Shown piece after piece: positions 35,476 through 47,865 of a DNA stretch of 64,000 nucleotides. Position 1 is the stretch's first letter; each line of letters begins with the position of its first letter. The notes under the pieces were generated by a model. That model was given only the letters and a program-made list of their open reading frames with translations, had not been told where the DNA came from and did no database searches. This DNA is from Castanea sativa (lineage: Eukaryota > Streptophyta > Magnoliopsida > Fagales > Fagaceae): contig NC_134013.1 in assembly GCF_040712315.1 (NCBI RefSeq), forward strand, positions 88,418,001 to 88,482,000, read 5' to 3'. The position numbers were made by a program, and so were the translations under genes.

Positions 35476-37059
35476 AGTTCAAGTCCTGGGCTCTCTATAT
35501 TCAATATATATAGAGAAAGAAAAAAAAAATTAAATAGTAATATTTTAAACCTAGTAATTAGAAATGTAACAAATTAAAATTTATAGTTTCAAAAGTATTA
35601 AACCCTAACAATTCAAAAAGTAACAAATTAAACCCGCAACTCATTAGAAGCAAAATGGCAGGTAGCAGCAAAATGAAAGGGTCCATCCTATACAAAGTTG
35701 TGTGTTAATTTGGGGTATTGTGTGCTGTCCTGGCTTTGTAAAAGTTGTTGGTTGTGCCCCTGCATTGCATCACATATGTATTTGAATGGTATAACTATTA
35801 GTGCTTTAAAAAAAACAGAGATGTTCGTAAGAGCATATCTCTTTGCATAGAGCCTTAGATATTTAGTTATTATTTAAATAACTATAATTACTCAAGAACT
35901 TTAGCTTATCTAGCTCAACTTGATAATATCAAGTTCAAAATCATATATAATAAGTTTATTATTAAAAAAAAAGTCAAGTAAACAACAGCATGGTTAAAAA
36001 AGGGATATAATTAACCTCTGAGAGGTTTCTTACCATTTGAAAGAATAATGTAAATGATTGTGGGTGCATATTAGTGTTTCAGCTCTGTTTTAGAGCTTGA
36101 CCTTGTTACATGGACTTCAATTGTATGTGCATATGCATTCTAGATGTTATCTTTTTACATGGACTTCAATCTAATTATCAACTATAATTAGATAATTGAT
36201 AATTTTTAAATTATAAGGATAAAATAGCTATGAGTTTAGGTTGGATGCTTATATCCCAAAAAAGGGTTGCATGAAAGAGATGACCATTTCATGAGGTTAA
36301 CTCCTACTTATGAAAAGCTAATTAGAATTAAGCAATAGCATCACTAATTTAGAAAATTAATATAGAGAATCAGATGGCAAATTCATAACATCAATGACTT
36401 GTCCAGCAAATTAACATTAATGACTAGTCCCACTAATGACAAGCTACTTTTGTCACATTCGGCAGTGCCCTTATTTTTTTACTCACATCAAAGCAAAGGC
36501 TGCTAGCAACATTCTACTACAAGCAAATTGACAAGAAGCTGCAAGATGTGAATCTATTAAAATACAATATTTAAAAAATTTAATCCTTTACACAAAACAA
36601 TGGTATTATATAAGTTAAGACCCAAACAACAAGTACAAGGAACAATATGTCCAAATATAATTACAAAATAGAGTTAACAACTCACCTGACCTAAAACCAA
36701 GATCATTTATATATGTTAACTGGCCTTCTCGGTAATTGGTATCCACTTAAATTAAATAAACAGTCAAGATTAAAAACCATTAGATTTAATGGCCAAGATT
36801 TGGGTGGGTGCCATAGCCACTAAAGAAACATGGGTACCATAAAATAACTCTTAAAATAAATGAATATATAAAGTACTAAATGAAAGCCAAATCCTAAGCC
36901 TTTATTTGTTTCGAATTTCACGGATTTTTTTTTTTCAAAATAATCAAATCCCTCAAAAAATTTCATTAGTTAGCAAGGTTTTGAAATTATTTAGCAATCT
37001 AACAAATCGAGTCTGTAAGACTCGATTTTGCTCTTTGAAATCGAGCAAAGTGGAGTCGA
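35476..37059. other. Intergenic AT-rich DNA
   Basis: No gene or strong repeat is recognised. Near 37000-37055, CGAGTC/GACTCG palindromic bits precede the HISN1-derived segment. Confidence 0.4.
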
Positions 37060-37248
37060 GTTCCAAAGCACACCTCAAACTGCAGTCCAGATAATGATGG
37101 CTGACTCAGTATTCTCTCGGCCACTCCCCCGCACTACTACTCCACATGTTAATGTTAGCAGTAACCTGCCAGTGAAGTGTGTGAGCAACATAAAACTAAA
37201 TTTAAATAAAATGCAGCCCCAGAATAACAACATGACATACCATGACCT
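37060..37248 (-). pseudogene. Inverted fragment of HISN1 (end of exon 8, intron 8, exon 9)
   Basis: Reverse complement of about 31570-31745, with scattered substitutions and a 4-bp insertion near 37076. Landmarks on the plus strand are CTGCAGTCCAGATAATGATG, AGCAACATAAAACTAAATTT and AACATGACATACC. It joins directly to a forward HISN1 fragment at about 37248. Confidence 0.88.
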
Positions 37249-37896
37249 GTACAACAACTGAGAGCGGTGAGCCATTTTATTATCTATATTTTTTATTAGT
37301 CCATTTTATTATCTATATGTAATATTAATTATTTGTAGTGTTACGTATGCCGGTTTTCCCATCTCTCTTTACAATGTCACGAGGAAAATGTTAGTTCTTC
37401 AGCTCAGGCTTGTGTGTCATTCTGTGGCATGGATTGATATTTTCCCATTAGACTAGTGTTTAGCCTTTTGGATAAAAAGATGATACTAGAGTAGCAAATG
37501 TTTTAGCTCTGTATCAACATAGACTAGTGTTTAGCATATGATTAAACAGAGCTAAAACATTTGCTACTCTAATTAATATTTAATCATAGACTAGTGTTTA
37601 GCCTTTCTCTTATAGCTAATTTTACAGAATTAACTAGCTTTTGAAAGGTTCAGCTCTCCCCCCCTAGGATTGATAAGATCTTTTAATGTATGGACAAGCT
37701 AGGTATTTCATATGAAACAAATGTCTTGACCTTTACAATCGAAACCAGCTTGTTTTTAAATAGGTTGGTTCAATTTAACCTGCTATGACATGCAGGTTTG
37801 TCCAGTTTATGTAGCACCAGTTACTGGATTTTGAGTCTTAATATGTAGATTCTGAACTCATAAGACATCTCTGTGCCCATCTTTTGTATTGAACTA
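37248..37896 (+). pseudogene. Forward fragment of HISN1 (exon 10 end plus most of intron 10)
   Basis: Matches from about 32174 (GTACAACAACTGAGAGCGGT, exon 10 end and donor) to about 32740, breaking off at TTTTGTATTGAACTA. At about 37513-37605 it has an extra insertion containing an exact 25-bp inverted copy of local sequence (37491-37515 against 37546-37570) and two further copies of TAGACTAGTGTTTAGC. Confidence 0.88.
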
Positions 37897-38374
37897 GGTA
37901 TGAAAAAAAAATTTATAGTTTACGTATATTAGAATTTGTATGACAATTACAATTTTTATTTATTTGGTTATTAATATCAATTAATATTTTTTAGGTTAAG
38001 TTTTCATGTTATTTTTAAATTTTTCCTCTCTTGAATTGAAATCCTGGCTTCGTCACTGATGTATAACAACTTTTTATTTATTTATTTTTTTAAAGCAAAT
38101 TTACTCATCTTCAAGCCCTTATGTGTGTCCATCCTAATTTGATCTTTTTTTTTTTTTGGCTTTGAAAAAACTCTAATTTGACATGATATGTTGATGTTGT
38201 GAAACATTTGTGGTCAAAGGAACTACTCAAATTAATAAGAAGCCATTCATTATTAAACCACTGATCAATGATGTAATTTGAGCTCTGTCTAAAGCAACTC
38301 CTCAAATTGTTAAGAACACAATTCATTATTATGTCCCTTTATTCTGAGGTTTGTGTAAACTCTAAACTCTCAAT

Positions 38375-39624
38375 TAGGGGTGTTTACGGTGCGGTTTTGG
38401 GTCATTTTAAGCACCACACTTTGCGATGCGATTGACCAAAACCATAACCGCACTATACCCAATTTTGTGGCCACATGTGCAGTTTGGTGCGGTGTACAAA
38501 GCGTGGTTTGGTCGGTTTTGAGATGATATATTTTTCAAGATGTCATAGTCAATTTCTAATTTACTATTAATAATCATGACAATATAACCGTAAGTTTTTT
38601 TATTTATTTTTAATATAGTGTGTGTAACAAAAAAAAGTAACACAACAACACTGAGTATCTTTTTTTTCTAAGAAACACACACACACACACACATATAAGG
38701 GAAGGGGGATGAGATAAGGGAATACACTCACACGCCAACACCAAAATTGCATATGGCAGTTAGTGTCGCGGAGTAAGTAATAAACCCCTTCTCAATATCA
38801 CACCTTACCGATATGGGACAACTCAATAACACTGAGTATCTTTTTTTTGAGAAACACACACACACACACACACACACTTGCTCCGCGACACTAACTGCCG
38901 TATGCAGTTTGGTGTTGGCATGTGAGTGTATTCCCTTATCTCATCTCCCTTCTCCTATATATGTGTGTGTGTTTCTAAAAAAAAAAGATACTCAGTGGTG
39001 TTGAGTTGTCCCACATCAGTAAGGTGTGATATTGAGAAGGAGTTTATCACTTACTCAACGACACTAACTGTTGCATGCAGTTTTGGTGTTGGCGTGTGAG
39101 TGTATTCCCTTATCTCACCCCCCTTCCTCTATATATGTATGTGTGTGTGTGTTTCTCCAAAAAAACAAAAAAAAACAAAAATTAACACAAAAATATATAC
39201 ATACAAGATTAAAAAAAAAAAGAAAAAGAAAAACAGATTGACAATAAACTAAAAGTATTAAAAATATATAGTATATACAAAACAAAAAAATAATCTTAAA
39301 CTTTTGAACTTTTGATTTTGTATTTAACAAAACGAAGTTGTTTTTAGCATGAAACCAGAATGTACTAACACTAGGTTGGTCACTTATTTCATATAATATT
39401 AAATTATTAATATATATTTAATATAAAATAAATAAATATATATGAGTATGATGCAATGCAATTTTTTGGGGTTTTCTTATCATAAAACCGTGTTTTATAC
39501 CACACAATGTAGTGCGGTATGGTGTGGTTCATTACCACTTGCAGTGCTGTTACTTCATTTTGTGGGCGATTTTAGTCGGTTTGAGTGTGGTCGTGTAGTT
39601 TGAGTGTTTTGGTGAACACCCCTA
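38375..39624. mobile_element. Non-autonomous hAT element with nested retroposons
   Basis: 1,250 bp. Terminal inverted repeats are TAGGGGTGTTTAC and, on the other strand, TAGGGGTGTTCAC. There is a perfect 8-bp target duplication CTCTCAAT (38367-38374 and 39625-39632). Subterminal GTGCGG(T/G) motifs occur at both ends. No transposase; the middle (about 38648-39160) is a later retroposon cluster. Confidence 0.9.
38648..39160. mobile_element. Cluster of four related small retroposons, two inverted
   Basis: The family module is CGACACTAACTG...GCATGCAG...GGTGTTGGCGTGTGAGTG...TTATCTC...ATATATGTGTGTGTTTCT plus an A-run. Copy 1 (about 38661-38829) is on the minus strand between direct repeats AACACTGAGTATC. 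A truncated minus piece (38843-38878, with CA run) abuts a plus copy (about 38880-38985). A second plus copy (about 38998-39160) carries the upstream part TTGTCCCACATCAGTAAGG. The arrangement is a head-to-head palindrome around the CA run. Confidence 0.75.
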
Positions 39625-40515
39625 CTCTCAATTAATGCAGAAAGTACATTCTAAGAGGCCAAAAAGTTTCTCATTCAACAACTAAAAAAAAAATGTCAAA
39701 ACGAACTGTGACAATACTCATATTTGGCGACGAATTCTAGTGACAAAATTATACTTCGTATCCAAATATAAACATTCAGCAACGATATATAAATTCTGTC
39801 GCCTAATGTAATAATAATAATAATTGGTGATGAAATGTAATTTATTGCTTCTCTCTTTCTTTCTTTCTTTCTTTCTTTCACAATCATTATTTTTAATTAG
39901 GTAATTGAGGATTTGAATCTTAAATCCAAATCTATGCTTCAATAAACAACTCTATCCGAATTCGGAATAGGACAACAATATAATCACCTCCATCTGGAAA
40001 AAATAGAAGAAAAGAATTCTTGAATTAAAAAAAAAAAAAAACCCAAAAATTGCTTTGTTGTTATCATCATTTTCCTTGGTTTTCAAGCTTTAGGATCTGG
40101 TTGGTTGAAGGAGTGGAAATGTGGGAGAATAGAAAATAGTGGAAAGATTGAAAAGATTTAGTTTTCCCTCATGTGTGTTTAGTTGGAGAGATGATAAAGC
40201 GGAGGGATAAAAAACTATTTTATTAGGTTAAGAGGAAAAATGAGAGAATGGAAAATGAATTTAGTATAAATTTACTATTATATCCTCATTAAATAAACAA
40301 AAAGTAACACATTTTTTATTAAAAATTGTATGAACACTTCAAATTTTTTTTTTAAAGGAGCACATGCAAGAAGGAAGATGAGCACCAAAAATAAATAAAT
40401 AAATAAAGAGAAGTACAAGAAAAGAAAAATAAAACAAAGAAGAAGAATAAAATAATAAAGGAAAAAACTTAAAACAAAAAGATTAAATAAAATAAAACAC
40501 AGATAGTACAATGGA
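39625..40515. other. Intergenic DNA
   Basis: Contains a CTTT microsatellite at about 39850-39880 and the left part of a GTTTGG-type repeat (about 40095-40260). No gene. Confidence 0.4.
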
Positions 40516-40520
40516 CGAAG

Positions 40521-40805
40521 AGACAAAAATCAAAGGAAAAGGAACAAAAAAATAAAATAAAATAAAATAAAAAGTGCCAAAGAAATGACAAACACGTGCA
40601 CTTGCACATAAGTATTTTGGTCTGCTCCATCTGTGAGAGTTTTCCTCTTAGTTTTCTCCCTAGAGACAAAAATCGATGGAAAAGGAAATAATAAATGATA
40701 AATAAAAAGTCTAAGCTGGCAAAGAAAGGACAAACCCATGTGCACTTGCATATGTGTATTTTGGTCTGCTCCATACCGTGAGAGTTTTCCTCCTAATTTT
40801 CTCCC
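40521..40805. repeat. Two-copy tandem repeat of about 143 bp
   Basis: 40521-40664 and 40665-40805 share GACAAAAATC, CACTTGCAYATNNGTATTTTGG (key parts CACTTGCA and TATTTTGGTCTGCTCCAT) and GTGAGAGTTTTCCTC. Probably internal to a non-autonomous element bounded near 40095 and 40890 (CAACCAAACACC). Confidence 0.7.
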
Positions 40806-41632
40806 CCAAAATCTTTCCATTTTGGTGGGTTAAAGAGAAAATACCTGAGCCCGACCACTTTTTTCCTCTCTCCCTCCTTCTCAACCAAACACCTACTAAA
40901 AATACTTTATTTCCACTATACTCCTATTAATTTTTCGTCCTCCCTAAAATCCTCCCAAACAAGCATACCCTTTATGCCCATAACCAAACGAGCAACCTCA
41001 TTTTGATGAACCACCTTAGTCTTTTTGACTTCCATCTTAGTTACCACCACAAAGTCCTTTACCCCCAAAGTTTGAGAGGTATTAATGACTAATGATTCAA
41101 TTGCTAGCCTAAAGATTGTCACAAAGAGAAGGGCCAAGAGGTTGAAACTCTTAAGCATGTTGGAGACGTGGAGTTCCTGTAATTCTGATGAGGCCAATAC
41201 ATATGAAGAAGCATCGAAAACTTGAACGAAATCTAGAGAGGCTATAGGTCCTCAATCAAAGTCAATATTTGGTACCTATGTCTCATTTTGGATCTCAACA
41301 ATTCCCACTGCTTCTGGTGATTGTCTTTTGAATTTGAACTTTACTCTGCGGCAAATTTAATCATAGTCATCATTTTCATAAATTTTTTATGCATTTTTTG
41401 TTAGCATCCTCAAAACGCTTGTTTTTCCTCTCTTTTAGCACTCTCATAATTGTCTTTCCTCTTTCACACGAGTTAATTTTGTCATCCCTAATCTGACCCC
41501 ATTCCACCTTGTTGCCATCCATATTTGTGTGTAACCAAAATCCTTCAAAAGATATTATATGGCTTTGGCTAAACATTTTCTCTATGAAATATGAGTGTCC
41601 AATTCCATAATAGGTCTATTATTAGGTTATTT
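40806..41632. other. Unidentified open frames on the minus strand
   Basis: Minus frames 41197-40916 (93 codons) and 41576-41376 (66 codons) have protein-like composition (LLALLFVTIFRLAIESL; ERKNKRFEDANKKC). No start context, splice structure or family could be recognised. Possibly remnants of one gene. Confidence 0.25.
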
Positions 41633-41644
41633 AGGGTATTGAGC

Positions 41645-41749
41645 GACACTAACTGCTGCATGCAGTTTTGGTATTGGCGTATGAGTGTATTCATTTATCT
41701 CATCCACATTCCCTTATATATGTGTGTGTGTTTCTCAAAAAAAAAAAAA
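41645..41749 (+). mobile_element. Solitary copy of the small retroposon family
   Basis: About 105 bp from GACACTAACTGCTGCATGCA to TGTGTGTTTCTC plus an A-run. It is flanked by perfect 12-bp direct repeats AGGGTATTGAGC (41633-41644 and 41750-41761). Defines the unit of the cluster at 38648-39160. Confidence 0.87.
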
Positions 41750-41761
41750 AGGGTATTGAGC

Positions 41762-43437
41762 AGTAGTACTCTATATTTTCACATGAATGATGTATTTTAC
41801 CATAAATATAATTATTGTAGAATCAATCATAAATTATTCATTCATTAAAGCAATATGCTCACCTTCTCAATTACAGTACATATGGAACCAAGGTTAGTAG
41901 CCTAGATTTGTATTTTATATATATATATAAAGTATTATTAGGATAAATTCATTTACTTCCATTTACTAATTTTTTTATATAAAATGATTATTTTTCCAAA
42001 ATTTATATAAATAAGAATTGATTTGAAATATAACATACACAAATTTAGTTATTTTTTGCAAGACTTGAAATAAAATTTAGGAAAAGGCAAAACTAAATTT
42101 AATAAGATACAATCAAGAATATAATTAATAATGTGCACTTAAGTTAGAGAAAGTAATTAAATATTTGTCAAAAAATAATTAAGTTCATATTCATAATTAT
42201 ATTAATCTTAAAAAAACTCAATTTCTTCTCTTTTTAATAACATGTAATGTAAGTAAGAGATGATTTCCCATGTATTATAAGTTTATAACACATGATGAGT
42301 ATTATATATAGATAGTAATTTTTTTTTTAAATCGAACAATATTTTTTAAAATGAATGTAGTTTACCAATAAATCGTTTAGAGCATCGACTAGTTGCATCT
42401 TATTCTAAGATAAGAAAAGATGGTTTTCTGAATTAATTACAAACAATATGATTTCATCCACCTTGTCCACTCTTTGATGACTATGATATACTACCATGCT
42501 AAAATATTAGAGCACTCGTAATAAGGTTGCTAAAATGACTAAATAGTCATTTTAGAAACCTAAACACCAAAAACACACACTATAACAAAGAAGGTAAAGC
42601 AAAATGTTTTTGAGTGATTGCTACAGTGGGCTGCTATCTCTAGTAGCTCACTGTAGGTGGATTGTACAAGAAAAAAAAATCATTTTTTATTCCCACACAC
42701 ACGTGCCTTGTTTCCACAATCTCACTCACACATAGACAACCCACTACAATTCTTGTGCTTTCTCCCTCAAGCCTCTCTTTGCCCAGCCCTATCTCTGCCT
42801 AGCCTAGCCCTCTCTCCCCTTCGCCCAAGCTTGTGCGGTGATTTTTGGTGTGTTTGGGTGCCATGAGTACATCGATTGGTGTAGTGGGTAGCTCGTGTGG
42901 CTGGTTCAATCAATGCAGTGGGTCGTTGGGAGCCATGGTTGGCTAGGTTGATTAGTGTGGCTAGGTTGATCATTGTCGTGGGTCACTTGTCACCATGGTT
43001 GTGTTATGGGTTTTCAGAGTGGCTAGGTTTGTGCGGCGGTTTTGTCGTGGGTTGCTTGTCACTGCGATTGTGTGGTGGGTTTTTAGAATGGCTGGGTTTG
43101 TGTGGTGGTTTTCTCTATGTATCTCAAATCATCGCTCTCTCTCTCAATCAAAAAAAAAAAAAATCTATAAACATTCAGCAAAGAAAATTATGATTTTAGA
43201 CTTTGTAAGTTTCTTCTTTTAATTCATTTTACAATACACTCAACATCAAATATTTTATTTTAACATTCAATACATTAAAATAATATTAGCAATATCATAA
43301 AATAATATATTCAATACAATAAACAACCACAACTAACACAAACCACTACCGCTATAACATAGCCATAGCCAACAACCGACATAAACCACCACAACAAAGT
43401 CATAGCCACCATCAACATCAAGAACTATACCTACACA
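41762..43437. other. Intergenic DNA downstream of the NPF gene
   Basis: AT-rich to about 42520, then a GT/TG-rich repeat-like part (42840-43130) with repeated GTGGGTTGCTTGTCAC and GGCTAGGTTTGTGCGG-type phrases. No gene is supported. Confidence 0.4.
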
Positions 43438-46400
43438 TCAAACCGAGGGTGGTGTTCTTGTTTTGCACACATCTTCTTTACTTTCCATTTTTTCTAGCCT
43501 ATTGTCCTTCATTTCAGCCCTTGCATCCTCAATAGGTCCATAAGCCCAACAACAACCAAGAAAATATACAAAATTAACTACACACATTATGGTGATGAGC
43601 CAATAGTAATAATCCAAGTGACCCTTATTCAGATTCCTAGAAAGCCAACTCTCATTCCCTCCTTTCTTTGTAGCTTTATCAACAATCTTCACCAGAAAAC
43701 TACCCACCAAGTTAGCCACAGCCATTCCCAGCGTGAAAAGAGCCATTGCAATACTTGACATGTTCCTTGGAAACTGAGAGAAATAGAATTCAATCTGGCC
43801 AATTGCATTGAAAGCCTCGGCCAACCCAAACAAGCAATATTGTGGAATTAGCCACATTGCAGACATGTCTATCACCATCCTTGGCTGATCAGCAAGGCCT
43901 TGATCAATGGCAATTTTCCTCCTTATGTTCTCAACTATCGCAGACACAGCCATGGCCAAGGCAGATAGTACTAATCCAATTCCCATGCGCATTTTTGTTC
44001 CAAGCCCACGTGGATTTCCGGTAAGCTTTGCTAGCAATGGAACAATGGCACGGTCATATATGGCAACCCAGATAGTTAATGTGATAATTGTGAACACAGT
44101 GAATGATCCTGCTGGAATTTGAATCTTGGGACCAAGGTGTCGGTCCATCATGCTAGCTTGGAGTGTGGAAAATGAGTTTTGATTCAAACTAACTAGTATC
44201 ATGAAACCAGTAGACCACATGGGGATGACTCTCAGCAGTGCTTTGAGTGATTCTACTTGATCTATTGTGCAGAGGTTCCATGGATTAATAGGTGAGCCTT
44301 CTAGGTTTAAGTCTTTCTGAGGATCTCTGATAATGCAAGCTTTGTTGAGACACCTGTTCAAAGGACAAAAACATGTTAAGAGAAATTTTCCTGTTGATGT
44401 ATACCTTTTCTTTTCCCAAATTCTTATTTCATTCACAGTTTCCATAAATGTCCTGTTAAAAACTAGGCTTTCCTGGCACTCAACAGAAAACGAAACTAAT
44501 GACAGTATTGTTTTGATGTTCCTTAAAATGAGTCATTTTTAGGAAAAAATTTTAAACATGTTTTCAACAATAAGTCTCAAAGATAAATTTTTTGCAACTT
44601 TTGATATGATATATAATATATTACAATTGGTGCTAATAAAAATAGTGTTACAATGACAAGCACCCTTACAATAATTGTTAATAAATCATTTTAGAAAAAT
44701 TTGACACTATTTCTATGAGAAATATAAAAAATTGTAAAAAAAAAATTTCTTTTCTCATAAATTTTTTTAAAAATATTTCCTAAATCAAATACTCTTAAAA
44801 TATCATTTAACTTTTTCCATAAAAATATATATTATTAACTGTGATATCGTTCTAATCATGATTTTTCACGTCACCGATTATGAAAAAGATGGTTTCAAGT
44901 ACATGTCCAAGCATGTTCCTACCCAGTTTTGTAGTGTTTGCATGTCCAAACTTAACAATGACATTGATATATATGTTACCTTAGTTTATCAGTTGGAGCA
45001 GTGAGGTTTGGGCCTTTGCCATAATGGTACTCTACATTCTTGGCCGAGAGTGGAAGATTTCTTTTCCTAAAGGCAGCCACTAATACTTGAATAAAACCAG
45101 TAAACAAGCTTTTTTCAACCTTCACTTTTACATAAAGAGAAGAGCCAAACAAGAACATTAAGGCTGAAACCGCCATTAGAATTGCTGGAACTCCAAAACC
45201 AACTTTCCATCCCAAGTGGTCTTGAATATAGACAATGATAGTCAATGCAAGAACTGTTGAAACTCCTATTGATGCATAGTACCAACTGAAGAAGCTCTGT
45301 AAAAGTCTCTCATTTTTGGGGTTGTCTTTCTTGTCCAACTGGTCTGCACCAAAGGCCATGGAACATGGTCTGATGCAGCCAGCACCAATGGACATGAGCC
45401 CGAAAGAGGATAGCAAGACAATGAGTTGACCAGGACTGGCTGAGCCGCAATTGCTGCTAAATTGGGCACAAGGAGGGGGCTTTAACTTTGGAATTACGGC
45501 TGTTAGCCATAGCAGTGTCATGCCCTATGACAACAATTTATGAAACAAATATTATACTATTAGATAAAACCAATATTAAGATAGGAAAATAATAAATGGG
45601 TTATATATAATTGGATTTGAATTTATGGTGCTTATTTCACCGTTATAAATTTTGGAAAATTATTGAATATTTTGGGAGTATAATAAATGCGTATTCCTCC
45701 TTCTCACATCAATTGTAGATTCCACCATGAATTTAATTAGTAGAACCTACAATTATATAAGAGGAGGGAATATACATTTATGGTACTCTGAGAGTATCCA
45801 ATAATTACCCATCAATTTTTTGAGTTATGTTAAAAGAATGGTTAATAAATCATTTTAGAAAAAGTTTTATACTACTTTATAGGAAATTGAAAAATTTGTC
45901 AAAGCATTAATTTTTTTCCCCATAATTTTTTTAATTAGTTCACTAATAAATATCCTTAGGACATTCGTTAATTTTTTCTTTATTTTTTATCATTAAATTA
46001 AAACAGTAATAAATTTTTTAGGTGAAATTTAAAATTAAATGTTTTTATTGATGATGAGAGATTTCGTTAATTAATTGAGTTAACTCTAACTTAAAACAAG
46101 TAATAAAGGCAAGTATATTTTAATTAATCATTTATGTTTAAGTGTAACTTAGACCTCAATTGGCTAGTCAAAAATGATGTTTTGACCAAAATATCATGGA
46201 ACTTGCTTCTATTATAACATTCACATCAATCTCCTCAATTTTTTTAGCTAAACTAACCTAAAAAACTCTACTTTTACTAGTTTAGCTCTCTATTTTTTTC
46301 ATACGCATGCAACAGCCTCAATACTCCATCATTATTGCAATTAAACATATTTTCTCCCCTTCACATTTTTAGTCCTCAAATTCAACACCACGCACCACAC

Positions 46401-47787
46401 CCACAATCTAGCAAATGCCAAAATTCCCAGGTGATCTTCCAAAATTTTTTTCCTTGACTTCAACTTTTTCTTTCTTTTCTTTAATTGTAAGCATTGCAAT
46501 ACACAGATTGCTCAATTTCACAACAAATAAATTTATTTTCAGTATGAAAGGCAATGAACTTCTTAGAAAGTCTTCTTCCCTGTTCAAATAAAGTTGGCTT
46601 CAAATTCAGTATCTAATTTATTAGATTTAGGGTGGGTTTGGATAGAGAGTTTTGCGTCAATGATTTGGTTTTCACATTTCAGACCTCTTTTTTTTTTCTT
46701 TTCTTTTTTTTTCTTGCGCATGGGTTTCAACAGGAGATAAGAGGTACTATTTACCACTGTGCGGTTATTGTTCACGCACAGTAGCACACTGTTTATGCAC
46801 GATTTCAGCCACTTTTTTTAATTAAAAATAGGACCTACAGTACTATTCACACATTTAAAAATTATTTTGCTATAATATCTTCAGTTGTATCTAAACGAAC
46901 CCTTAATATATCTCCCACATTTATAGAGATATATAGTCATGATTCGAAGCTAACATGATCACATGCAATAGGGTTCCTAGGGACTTGAACTGCAGTATTC
47001 ATTGGGAAGAACCACTTTTTTAATATAAATTTGTAAACCATCCCAATTGTCGGATATTCCTTAAGGCTGAATGAATAGAATAGAAAAGAATCAATTCCAA
47101 AAATCAAAGAGAAAATGAAATTCAATGGATCCAATTATTATCAATTCAAATCATCGATCACAACTGTTTGTCATGAGTCTAATCAATAATAATCAAGCAT
47201 GGACATAAAACAAAAAATATACATAAGCTTTGGCTAGTTATTGCAACTCTATGAGAGGTAGTACTACTATAAAATGCTAGCAGATCGAGCTGTGGATTAT
47301 AGGAAGAAAAGTCACATAATACTAACCAGAAGGCTACAGAAGGATCCCAAGGCGATGACCCAGAACCGGCCCAAGAAAGAATCAGAGAGGAAAGCGCCCA
47401 CAATAGCTAGGGCATTGGATATGGCTGACCACATGAACAATATGCTTGTTCCATTTGCAGTCTCAATGTGATATCCGTTCAGCAAATAGAAGATCATGTT
47501 CGGCATCAGTCCGTAGCTGGCTACTTTCTCAAATGATTCATTCACTGTTTATTTTCCAACAGCAAGAACAAGAAAAAAAAATAAGGTCGATCAACAAAAA
47601 CTCTTTTTAGTATACTGCTTATAGGAACTAAAATATATATGTGGGTGTGTGAGATTGAGATATATTTATCACCTATGATGAAGGGCATGGTTCTAAAGCC
47701 ACCCTTTCTGCTGGGTCTTAATGATTGCTCTGTTGTATTTTGGTTTGAAGGAGTTTCCATGCTCTCCTCTGCAACTAGCTGATCCAT
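43438..47787 (-). CDS. NPF1-type NRT1/PTR-family transporter, 4 exons
   Basis: Exons on the minus strand: 47787-47673, 47544-47327, 45524-44980, 44353-43438, giving 597 residues. A proton-coupled major-facilitator transporter of plant membranes. NPF members carry nitrate, peptides, hormones or other solutes, so the substrate is open. KGGFRTMPFIIVNESFEKVASYGL holds the ExxEK proton-coupling motif at residues 41-45. FLSDSFLGRF, RPCSMAFGADQLD, FFSWYYASIGVS and GWKVGFGVPA are the family signatures. NPWNLCTIDQVESLKALLRV and NKGHLDYYYW point to subfamily NPF1 (NPF1.2-like). About twelve hydrophobic segments and the usual central loop are present. Length and the four-exon structure are normal. Start 47787 is preferred over in-frame 47868, which would translate the CT tract. 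Nothing is broken. It sits inside a split HISN1-derived duplication. Confidence 0.94.
45655..45810. mobile_element. Foldback MITE in NPF intron 2
   Basis: Long imperfect inverted repeat: TATTGAATATTTTGGGAGTA at the left pairs with GTACTCTGAGAGTATCCAAT at the right, arms of about 57 bp. No coding capacity. Confidence 0.65.
46630..46902. mobile_element. Harbinger/Tourist-type MITE in NPF intron 2
   Basis: 273 bp with ends GGGTGGGTTTGGATA and, inverse, GGGTTCGTTTAGATA. TTA is duplicated on both sides (46627-46629 and 46903-46905). Interior blocks match the eroded element at 25734-26034. Confidence 0.8.
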
Positions 47788-47817
47788 CCTCAACAAAGAG
47801 TTGTGTATGTGAGTCAA

Positions 47818-47821
<4 letters not shown>

Positions 47822-47862
<41 letters not shown>
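47822..47862. repeat. GA/CT microsatellite in NPF 5' leader
   Basis: About 20 GA dinucleotides, read as CT on the gene strand, lie 35-75 bases upstream of the ATG at 47787. Confidence 0.9.

Positions 47863-47865
<3 letters not shown>

Noticed and set aside
39115..40820. Several Phe/Leu-rich open frames suggesting membrane proteins
   Set aside because: They are translations of A/T homopolymer-rich repeats (TTT and CTT codons), and overlapping frames look equally hydrophobic.
40916..41576. Possible protein-coding gene on the minus strand
   Set aside because: Two short frames without recognisable domain, start context or splice links. Kept only as an unidentified stretch.
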